Positions 57,777 to 64,000 of a DNA stretch of 64,000 nt are shown here, in pieces. The stretch's first letter is position 1, and each line of letters begins with the position of its first letter. A program made the translations under genes and the position numbers. Source of the DNA: an uncultured Pelagibacteraceae bacterium (GTDB lineage Bacteria > Pseudomonadota > Alphaproteobacteria > Pelagibacterales > Pelagibacteraceae); NCBI GenBank assembly GCA_902635335.1, contig CACPNO010000002.1, positions 32,533 to 96,532 on the forward strand, in the 5' to 3' direction. The notes under the pieces were generated by a model. That model saw only the letters and a program-made list of their open reading frames with translations, ran no database searches and was not told the DNA's origin.

Positions 57777-58817
57777 ATGTTTAAAATAATAAAACAATTG
57801 ACTTCTGTAGTTGCTATGTTCGCTGTGCTATTTGCATTTTCAACAGAAACAATGGCTGCTAAGAAATCAAAAACTCTTGAGAACACTAAGAAAAGAGGTT
57901 TCGTAAGATGTGGTGTTTCTCAGGGTCTACCTGGATTTTCAAACGCAGATGAGTCTGGAAATTGGACAGGAATAGATGTTGACGTATGTAGAGCTGTTGC
58001 AGCTGCTACATTAGGAGATGCAACTAAAGTTAAGTTCACTCCTTTAAGTGCAAAAGAAAGATTTACTGCACTTACTTCAGGTGAAATTGACATTCTATCA
58101 AGAAATACAACTTGGACACTATCAAGAGATGCTGACATTGGTTTAACATTTGTTGGTGTGAATTTTTATGATGGACAAGGCTTCATGGTAAGAAAAGGTT
58201 CAGGAATTGCATCTACTAGTGAATTTAAAAATGGAACTTCTGTTTGTACAAACTTAGGAACTACAACAGAGTTAAATATGAGAGACTTCTTTGATTCTAG
58301 AGGAATTTCATATGAGCCGGTAGTTTTTGAAAAAGCTGACGAAGTCGTAGCTGCTTATGATGCAGGTAGATGTGATACTTACACAACAGATAAATCTGGT
58401 CTTGCTGCACAAAGAACTAAATTATCAGCCCCAGACGATCATGTAGTATTACCTGAAACTATTTCAAAAGAACCACTTGGACCAGTTGTACGTCAAGGTG
58501 ATTCTGTTTGGGAAGACATAGTAAGATGGTCTTTAAATACTATGATCGAAGCTGAAGAATATGGTGTTAACTCATCAAATGCTGACATGATGAAAACTTC
58601 AAACAATCCAGCTATCAAAAGATTAGTTGGTGCTGAAGGTGAGTTAGGTGCAGCTTTTGGTTTAGATAACGACTGGAACTTAAGAATTATCAAACAAGTT
58701 GGTAACTACGGTGAAAGCTACAAAAGAAACATAGCTGACACTGGAATTCTACCTGACAGAGGTCCAAACGAATTATGGACAAAAGGTGGAATTTTATACG
58801 TACCACCAGCAAGATAA
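57777..58817 (+). CDS. aapJ: General L-amino acid ABC transporter, substrate-binding protein
   Basis: A 346-aa periplasmic binding protein that delivers amino acids to AapQM. The signal peptide is at about 1-27 (hydrophobic core VVAMFAVLFAFS, cut near MAA). The mature part has RGFVRCGVSQGLPGFS and GIDVDVCRAVAAA, typical of polar amino acid SBP family 3 of the AapJ type. A strong AGAGGA ribosome binding site lies 6 nt before the ATG. The gene looks richer in G and C codons than its neighbours, which fits high expression, as expected for an oligotroph. Confidence 0.95.
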   Translation: MFKIIKQLTSVVAMFAVLFAFSTETMAAKKSKTLENTKKRGFVRCGVSQGLPGFSNADESGNWTGIDVDVCRAVAAATLGDATKVKFTPLSAKERFTALTSGEIDILSRNTTWTLSRDADIGLTFVGVNFYDGQGFMVRKGSGIASTSEFKNGTSVCTNLGTTTELNMRDFFDSRGISYEPVVFEKADEVVAAYDAGRCDTYTTDKSGLAAQRTKLSAPDDHVVLPETISKEPLGPVVRQGDSVWEDIVRWSLNTMIEAEEYGVNSSNADMMKTSNNPAIKRLVGAEGELGAAFGLDNDWNLRIIKQVGNYGESYKRNIADTGILPDRGPNELWTKGGILYVPPAR

Positions 58818-58835
58818 TTTTATTCTAAATTACTT

Positions 58836-58868
58836 AAAAAGGGCTAGATATTTCTAGCCCTTTTTTTT
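58836..58868 (+). terminator. Intrinsic terminator between aapJ and aapQ
   Basis: GGGCTAGA (58841-58848), loop TATT and TCTAGCCC (58853-58860) make a perfect 8-bp GC-containing stem, flanked by AAAAA upstream and eight T downstream that can extend it. It lies 19 nt after the aapJ stop and 12 nt before aapQ. It probably stops most transcripts after the binding protein gene and stabilises its mRNA, giving more AapJ than permease. Confidence 0.88.
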
Positions 58869-58880
58869 ATATAGACACTG

Positions 58881-60032
58881 ATGAACAACATTGTAAAAAA
58901 ATTTTTACCTCAGATTCTAGCTATACTTTTTGTTGTTCTTATATTTGGTTTTTTAACAATTAATGCCCAGACAAATATGGATAATAGAGGCATTGATTTT
59001 GGCTTTGGATTTTTATCTCAAGAATCGTCTTTTGATGTTCAATTTTCTTTAATTGAATATAGTGGATCCGACTCTTATGCTCGGGCTTTTCTAGTTGGAC
59101 TTTTAAACACTTTATTAGTCTCATTTATAAGTATAATTTTTTGTACAATACTTGGTGTTATTATTGGTGTAGCAAGATTATCATCAAATTATTTGATAAA
59201 AAATTCTGCAGCATGGTATGTAGAATTTTTTAGAAATATTCCATTATTATTGCAAATATTCTTTTGGTATTACGCGGCTTTGAGGGCATTGCCTTTACCA
59301 GAAAAAGCTAATGCATGGTTTGGAGTGACCTATATGACTGTAAAAGGTTATTACATACCATCAATGGTATGGGAAAATTTGAATGTATTTTTATATTGTG
59401 GTCTGGCAGCAATAATTTCAATAATTATACTAAGAAATTATGCAAATAATTTGAGAGATAATAAAGGAAAACAAATTCCAGTTCTTTTATATTCTTTAGC
59501 TATATTGATTATTTTGCCACTATTATCCTTTTTAATTGGTGGTGTATCTTTAGATTTTGAACTTCCACAGCTTAAAAAATTATCAAAAATTTCCTATATT
59601 TATGAGGGTGGAATTAGTTTACCTCCTGAATTAATAGCATTAGTTTTAGCTTTATCTTTATATACCTCTACATTTGTAGCAGAGTGTGTAAGAGCAGGTA
59701 TTGAAGGTGTAAGCAAAGGTCAGAAAGAGGCTGCAGCCTCTGTTGGTTTAACGCCTAATCAAGTTTTAAAACTAGTAATTATGCCACAAGCTTTAAGAAT
59801 TATTATACCACCAACAACAAACCAATATTTAAATTTAACTAAAAATTCATCTTTAGCAGCAGCTATTGCATATCCTGATTTAGTTCTTGTATTTGCGGGC
59901 ACAGCATTAATGCAAACAGGTAAAGCAATCGAAATTGTTTCGATAACAATGTTAACGTATTTGACAATTAGTCTAACCATTGCAGCAATAATGAATTGGT
60001 ATAATAAAAAAATTGAAATTAAAGAAAAGTAA
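58881..60032 (+). CDS. aapQ: General L-amino acid ABC transporter, permease AapQ
   Basis: A 383-aa inner-membrane permease of the His/Glu type, with about eight helices. The cytoplasmic EAA loop that contacts the ATPase is visible as GVSKGQKEAAASVGLTPNQV followed by MPQALRIIIPP (about 275-310). The long first half with LARAFLVGLLNT-like sequence is typical of AapQ. It has the terminator just upstream and aapM 3 nt downstream. Confidence 0.94.
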   Translation: MNNIVKKFLPQILAILFVVLIFGFLTINAQTNMDNRGIDFGFGFLSQESSFDVQFSLIEYSGSDSYARAFLVGLLNTLLVSFISIIFCTILGVIIGVARLSSNYLIKNSAAWYVEFFRNIPLLLQIFFWYYAALRALPLPEKANAWFGVTYMTVKGYYIPSMVWENLNVFLYCGLAAIISIIILRNYANNLRDNKGKQIPVLLYSLAILIILPLLSFLIGGVSLDFELPQLKKLSKISYIYEGGISLPPELIALVLALSLYTSTFVAECVRAGIEGVSKGQKEAAASVGLTPNQVLKLVIMPQALRIIIPPTTNQYLNLTKNSSLAAAIAYPDLVLVFAGTALMQTGKAIEIVSITMLTYLTISLTIAAIMNWYNKKIEIKEK

Positions 60033-60035
60033 ACA

Positions 60036-61307
60036 ATGCAAGCAATAAATTTTTTAAAACCTAATAGAGACAATATAAAAAATTACTCTATTATTGGTTC
60101 TGTTTTAATTTTAATAAGTTTAATTGATGTAATATCAAATGCTTTTCTTAAAACAAACTTAACATCTTTTTTACCTGGTTCTTTAACCACTTTATTTCCT
60201 TTAATCTTGGGTTTGATTGGATTAAATATGATGAGAATTGATTACTCAGGAAATAAAACATTAGACTTGTTAAATAAAAATATAAATACTAATAATTTTA
60301 ATGCTCTGTTAACTTTATTAATACTTTTTTCTATTATTAAGGCGCTACCTCCATCTTTAAGTTGGATGATTTTTGATGCTAATATTTCAGGAGACTCAAA
60401 AGATGCATGTACTGGCACTGGAGCTTGTTGGACCTATATTAAGGTTTGGTTTAGAAGATTTATGTATGGAATGTATCCAAATGAATTTCATTGGAGAATT
60501 AACACTGCATTCATTTTAGTTATAGCTCTAGGCTTCGTTGGATATTTTATGAAAGAAAATTTAAAAAAATATTTAGCGTTATACTATGTAATAATTTATC
60601 CAATAATCGCATATCTGGTTATTTACTATTTAATTTCTGGAGGATCTTTTGGACTTCAGTGGGTTGAAACAGGTGCTTGGGGTGGTTTATCACTTACTTT
60701 TATCGTTTCATTTTTTTGTTTAATTTTTTGTTTCCCTTTAGGAATGATATTTGCATTGGGAAGAAGATCTAATCTTCCGGTAATTAAATATATATCTATT
60801 TGTTACATTGAATTTTGGAGAGGTGTTCCATTAATTACTGTTTTATTTATGTCTTCTGTAATGTTTCCTATGTTCTTACCTGAAGATTTTTTCATGGATA
60901 AATTAGTAAGAGTAATTATTGCAATAACATTGTTTGAGGCTGCTTACTGCGCTGAGGTTATTAGAGGAGGTTTGCAATCGTTACCTAGAGGTCAATATGA
61001 TGCTGCAAAATCTTTAGGAATGGGTTATTGGAAAATGCATATTTTTGTAATCCTGCCTCAAGCACTAAAATTGGTGATACCTGGGATAGCGAACACATTT
61101 TTAGCCTTAGTTAAAGATACACCTTTAATATTTGTAGTTGGTTTAGCTGAATTAGCTGGAATGCTCGCTTTAGCAAAAACAAATCCAAAATGGTTAGGTT
61201 TTGCAATGGAAGGATATATCTTTGCATCGATAATATTCTGGATTATATGCTATGCAATGAGTAAATATAGTTATAACTTAGAGGCCAAATATAAAACCGA
61301 GAGATAA
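60036..61307 (+). CDS. aapM: General L-amino acid ABC transporter, permease AapM
   Basis: A 423-aa permease partner of AapQ, with an extended N-terminal membrane part and the conserved core from about 215. The EAA loop is SLPRGQYDAAKSLGMGYWKM followed by LPQALKLVIPG. ELAGMLALAKTNPKWLGF is typical of AapM. It lies 3 nt after aapQ and 3 nt before aapP. Confidence 0.94.
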   Translation: MQAINFLKPNRDNIKNYSIIGSVLILISLIDVISNAFLKTNLTSFLPGSLTTLFPLILGLIGLNMMRIDYSGNKTLDLLNKNINTNNFNALLTLLILFSIIKALPPSLSWMIFDANISGDSKDACTGTGACWTYIKVWFRRFMYGMYPNEFHWRINTAFILVIALGFVGYFMKENLKKYLALYYVIIYPIIAYLVIYYLISGGSFGLQWVETGAWGGLSLTFIVSFFCLIFCFPLGMIFALGRRSNLPVIKYISICYIEFWRGVPLITVLFMSSVMFPMFLPEDFFMDKLVRVIIAITLFEAAYCAEVIRGGLQSLPRGQYDAAKSLGMGYWKMHIFVILPQALKLVIPGIANTFLALVKDTPLIFVVGLAELAGMLALAKTNPKWLGFAMEGYIFASIIFWIICYAMSKYSYNLEAKYKTER

Positions 61308-61310
61308 TAG

Positions 61311-62045
61311 ATGTCAGATCCAATTATAAAAATTCAAAATATGAATAAATGGTTTGGCGATTTCCAAGTCTTAAAAAATATAAATTTAGAGGTTGAAGCA
61401 AATAAAAAAATTGTTGTTTGTGGACCATCTGGTTCAGGAAAATCTACTCTAATTAGATGCATTAATAGATTAGAAGAGCATCAAGAGGGAGATATAATTG
61501 TTGATGGCAATGAACTATCAGAAAAGACAAAAGATATTGAAAAAATAAGAGCTGAGGTTGGGATGGTTTTTCAACAATTTAATTTATTTCCACATCTTTC
61601 AATATTAGATAATTGCACACTTGCACCTATTTGGGTAAAAAAAATGCCAAAAAAAGATGCTCAAGAACTAGCATTAGATCAACTAAAAAAAGTTCAAATA
61701 GATGATCAAGCTAATAAATTTCCTGGGCAACTCTCAGGTGGACAACAACAACGTTGTGCAATTGCTAGAGCATTGTGTATGCAACCAAAAATTATGTTAT
61801 TTGATGAGCCTACATCTGCTTTAGATCCTGAAATGATTAAAGAAGTACTTGATGCCATGGTTAGTCTTGCAAAAGGTGGAATGACTATGATTGTAGTAAC
61901 ACATGAAATGGGATTTGCTAAAGAAGTAGCGGATGAGGTAATTTTTATGGACGAAGGTATGATAATTGAAAAGGCGGAAACAAAGGAATTCTTTGCCAAT
62001 CCAAAGAGTGACAGAACAAAGCTTTTTTTAAGCCAAATTCTTTAA
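61311..62045 (+). CDS. aapP: General L-amino acid ABC transporter, ATP-binding protein AapP
   Basis: A 244-aa ATPase of the transporter. Walker [10 protein letters not shown] (38-46), Q-loop [11 protein letters not shown], signature [14 protein letters not shown], Walker [15 protein letters not shown] and the switch His in VVTHEMGFA are all intact. It completes the aapJQMP set in the standard order. Confidence 0.96.
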   Translation: MSDPIIKIQNMNKWFGDFQVLKNINLEVEANKKIVVCGPSGSGKSTLIRCINRLEEHQEGDIIVDGNELSEKTKDIEKIRAEVGMVFQQFNLFPHLSILDNCTLAPIWVKKMPKKDAQELALDQLKKVQIDDQANKFPGQLSGGQQQRCAIARALCMQPKIMLFDEPTSALDPEMIKEVLDAMVSLAKGGMTMIVVTHEMGFAKEVADEVIFMDEGMIIEKAETKEFFANPKSDRTKLFLSQIL

Positions 62046-62094
62046 AATAATTCTAAAGACTAGCTAAAAAGTTACTTGACAGGTTTAGAATTAA

Positions 62095-62116
62095 TTAAAA
62101 AAACCAATTTTTTTAA
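62095..62116. terminator. AT-only hairpin after aapP (possible terminator)
   Basis: TTAAAAAAA (62095-62103), loop CCAA and TTTTTTTAA (62108-62116) form a perfect 9-bp A-T stem 49 nt after the aapP stop. It may help end the aap transcript in this AT-rich genome. The stem has no G-C pair, so terminator strength is doubtful. Confidence 0.3.
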
Positions 62117-62190
62117 AAATTATTTTACTTGCATAAACATTTCTATTTAGATTAACTCACATTTATATTTTATTTAAAGTGGGGTCTTAA

Positions 62191-62562
62191 ATGGAAGAAA
62201 ATTTTAATAAACATCTTGGAAATAAACTAAAGTTAAGAAGGTTAGCTTTAGGTCTAACTCAAACTAAAGTCGCTAAAGCAATAAATGTAACATTTCAACA
62301 AATTCAAAAGTATGAAAAAGGAACTAATGGTGTTAGTTCAATTAGATTATTACAACTTTCTAATTATTTAAAAGTTCCAATAAGCTATTTCTTTGAGGAT
62401 TTTTCAGAATATTTAGTAAATCTAGAAAAATCTAAAGAAGGTCATATGAATGTAAACTATAACTTTTTAGTTAAAGTTTACTCAGAGTTAACTCAGGATC
62501 AAAAAACAAAATTTGCGAAAAATTTACAAATTTCTCAAATAAATATAACAAAGGCTGTTTAA
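62191..62562 (+). CDS. XRE-family helix-turn-helix transcriptional regulator
   Basis: A 123-aa protein with an N-terminal Cro/C1-type HTH: GNKLKLRRLALGLTQTKVAK followed by INVTFQQIQKYEKGTNGVS (about 10-48), then LSNYLKVPISYFF. The C-terminal half (about 75-123) is helical with no known domain. A GTGGGG ribosome binding site precedes the ATG. Relatives are common in alphaproteobacteria as small regulators of unknown target. It follows the aap genes by 145 bp, but a link to them is only positional. Confidence 0.88.
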   Translation: MEENFNKHLGNKLKLRRLALGLTQTKVAKAINVTFQQIQKYEKGTNGVSSIRLLQLSNYLKVPISYFFEDFSEYLVNLEKSKEGHMNVNYNFLVKVYSELTQDQKTKFAKNLQISQINITKAV

Positions 62563-62568
62563 TTAATT

Positions 62569-62644
62569 TGGCTCCTCGGGCAGGACTCGAACCTGCGACC
62601 AATTGATTAACAGTCAACTGCTCTACCAACTGAGCTACCGAGGA
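62569..62644 (-). tRNA. tRNA-Asn (anticodon GTT)
   Basis: A 76-nt cloverleaf on the minus strand. The acceptor TCCTCGG pairs with CCGAGGA, the anticodon loop CTGTTAA gives GTT, the T arm has GGTTCGAGTCC, the discriminator is G and CCA is encoded (62571-62569). It ends 6 nt from the stop of the convergent XRE gene. Confidence 0.97.
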
Positions 62645-62693
62645 ATATTTTCTCACAACTTACTTTTTTTAAAACTTATCTCAATACTTTTTT

Positions 62694-62767
62694 TGGAGGC
62701 AACGCCCGGAATCGAACCGGGATACAAGGATTTGCAATCCTCTGCGTAACCATTCCGCCACGTTGCC
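62694..62767 (-). tRNA. tRNA-Cys (anticodon GCA)
   Basis: A 74-nt cloverleaf on the minus strand. The acceptor GGCAACG pairs with CGTTGCC, the discriminator is U as usual for Cys, the anticodon loop TTGCAAA gives GCA, the T arm has GGTTCGATTCC, and CCA is encoded. It lies 49 nt upstream of tRNA-Asn and is probably co-transcribed with it. Confidence 0.97.
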
Positions 62768-62886
62768 ATCAAATATAAAATATTTGTTAATGGATCTTTG
62801 TATAATTCATTTTGATCATTAGTCTATAAATTTAGCAATGATTTTCATTATTGTTTATTAATTTGATTAATTTATAAAACAAATCA

Positions 62887-64000
62887 ATGAGTTTTGATAA
62901 ATATGAGCATATAAATGTAGAAAATAAAATCTACGACTATTGGGAAAAAAATCAGTTATTTAAACCTAAAGAAAATTCTAAAAAATTTTCAATTGTAATT
63001 CCTCCACCAAATGTAACAGGAAGCCTTCACATGGGTCATGCTTTAAACAACTCAATTCAAGATGTTTTAACAAGATTTCATAGAATGAATAATTATGAAA
63101 CTTTATGGCAACCAGGAACAGATCACGCTGGAATTGCTACTCAGGCATTAGTTGAAAAAAAACTTGCTAAAGTAGGGGTTAAAAAAAACGATTTAGGTAG
63201 AGAAAAATTTATAGAAAAAGTATGGGAATGGAAAAATGAATATGGAGATATAATAATTAATCAACTTAAAAAACTTGGATGTTCATGTGATTGGTCTCGT
63301 AATGCATTCACAATGGATGAAAATTTATCTAAGTCAGTCATAAAAGTATTTGTTGATCTTTATAATAAGAAATTAATCTACAAAGCAAAAAAACTTGTAA
63401 ATTGGGATGTTGTTTTAAAAACAGCAATATCAGATTTAGAAGTTGATCAGCGTGAAGTAAATTCTCAACTTTATTATATAAATTATCCTATAGAAAATTC
63501 TGATAAATTTATAACAATTGCAACAACAAGACCTGAAACTATGTTGGGAGATACTGCAATAGCTGTAAATCCTAAAGATGATAGATTTAAAGATTTAGTA
63601 GGGAAGTTTGTAATTATTCCTTTAGCAAACAGAAAAATAAACATAATAACAGATGATTATGCTGATCCTGAACAAGGAACAGGAGCAGTAAAAATTACTC
63701 CAGCTCACGATTTTAATGATTATGATGTAGGTACAAGAAACAATTTACAAGTAATTAATATATTTACGCCTGATGGAAAAATAAATGACAATGCACCTGA
63801 CCCATATAAAGGGTTAGATAGATTTGCAGCAAGAAAATTAATCTTAGAACATCTTGAAGAAGGAAAATATTTAGAAAAAATAGAAAAGTTAGTAAACAAA
63901 GTTCCTTATGGGGATAGATCTAATTCTATTATTGAACCTTATTTAACAGAACAGTGGTTTGTTGATGCTAAAACTTTAGCGATTAAAGCAAAAGAAGTAG
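62887..64000 (+). CDS. valS: Valyl-tRNA synthetase, N-terminal part (3' truncated by window)
   Basis: A class I synthetase; the first 371 residues are visible and the frame is open to the window end. The HIGH-type motif is in PPPNVTGSLHMGHALNNS (about 40-57). WQPGTDHAGIATQ, WSRNAFTMDE and the editing domain with TIATTRPETMLGDTAIAVNP and GTGAVKITPAHDFNDYDVG identify ValRS specifically. The 119-bp upstream gap has a TATAAT at 62801-62806 as a possible -10 box. The KMSKS motif lies beyond the window. Confidence 0.96.
   Translation, partial: MSFDKYEHINVENKIYDYWEKNQLFKPKENSKKFSIVIPPPNVTGSLHMGHALNNSIQDVLTRFHRMNNYETLWQPGTDHAGIATQALVEKKLAKVGVKKNDLGREKFIEKVWEWKNEYGDIIINQLKKLGCSCDWSRNAFTMDENLSKSVIKVFVDLYNKKLIYKAKKLVNWDVVLKTAISDLEVDQREVNSQLYYINYPIENSDKFITIATTRPETMLGDTAIAVNPKDDRFKDLVGKFVIIPLANRKINIITDDYADPEQGTGAVKITPAHDFNDYDVGTRNNLQVINIFTPDGKINDNAPDPYKGLDRFAARKLILEHLEEGKYLEKIEKLVNKVPYGDRSNSIIEPYLTEQWFVDAKTLAIKAKEV

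Noticed and set aside
62471..62656. 61-aa minus-strand frame over tRNA-Asn
   Set aside because: Its protein-like sequence comes from the tRNA (the Val-Ala-Gln-Leu-Val-type artefact often seen over tRNA genes).
62770..62786. Hairpin CAAATAT-AAA-ATATTTG beside tRNA-Cys
   Set aside because: Its loop is only three bases, it is all A-T but one pair, has no T run and lies on the 5' side of the tRNA, so it is more likely part of AT-rich promoter DNA than a terminator.
1..64000. Search for mobile elements, CRISPR arrays, phage genes, toxin-antitoxin pairs or other accessory systems
   Set aside because: No transposase, integrase, repeat-spacer pattern, target-site duplication or unknown multi-gene cluster was seen. 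Nearly every gene belongs to a known housekeeping family.

Overview
The window looks like a piece of a streamlined, strongly AT-rich marine alphaproteobacterial genome of the SAR11 clade (Pelagibacter-like). The evidence is the low GC, Lys/Asn/Ile-rich proteins with many poly-A runs, gaps of a few bases or 1-35 bp overlaps between genes, and typical alphaproteobacterial gene order (nuoA-N; tpiA, ppiD-trpEGDC-lexA; secG-pyrG-kdsA-eno-ftsB-lipA-ratA; ntrY-ntrX-trkA-trkH; aapJQMP). The assignment to SAR11 is inference from these features; no search was run.

Layout. 1-354: the 3' end of lon, then tRNA-Val and tRNA-Asp. 383-14299: a promoter and the complete 14-subunit complex I operon nuoA-N. 14299-23840: birA, coaX, rnj, proS, lolC, lolD and dnaE, still on the plus strand with almost no gaps. 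23848-35623: a promoter plus structured leader, then rpsB, tsf, frr, uppS, cdsA, dxr, bamA, skp, lpxD, fabZ, lpxA, lpxI and lpxB, covering translation factors, isoprenoid and phospholipid steps, outer-membrane protein assembly and lipid A. 35606-43014, minus strand: ppiD-trpE-trpG-trpD-trpC, then lexA (with an exact LexA operator) and gltX. 43076-49530, plus strand: tpiA, secG, pyrG, kdsA, eno, ftsB, lipA and ratA. 49525-51585, minus strand: ispDF, pgpA and pncC. 51621-57544, plus strand: ntrY-ntrX-trkA-trkH. 57569-62045: tRNA-Arg and the general amino-acid ABC transporter aapJQMP, with a terminator hairpin between aapJ and aapQ. 62191-64000: an XRE-type regulator, tRNA-Asn and tRNA-Cys on the minus strand, and the first third or so of valS.

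The genes are mostly housekeeping: respiration, envelope building, central metabolism, tryptophan synthesis, and amino-acid and potassium uptake. No phage, insertion sequence, CRISPR array, secondary-metabolite cluster or defence system is visible, and no stretch over 300 bp lacks a gene or RNA. I did not find a new multi-gene system. The points most worth a second look are: a frameshift at an A10 run in the essential gene tsf; a structured rpsB leader with competing helices that can cover the ribosome binding site; an exact GTTC-N7-GTTC operator at lexA with gltX just downstream; an NtrX without the sigma-54 contact loop next to an NtrY without a PAS domain; palindromes in the aapJ leader; and conserved gene neighbourhoods from which pyrH, rseP, the pdh genes and moaC/moeA are absent.
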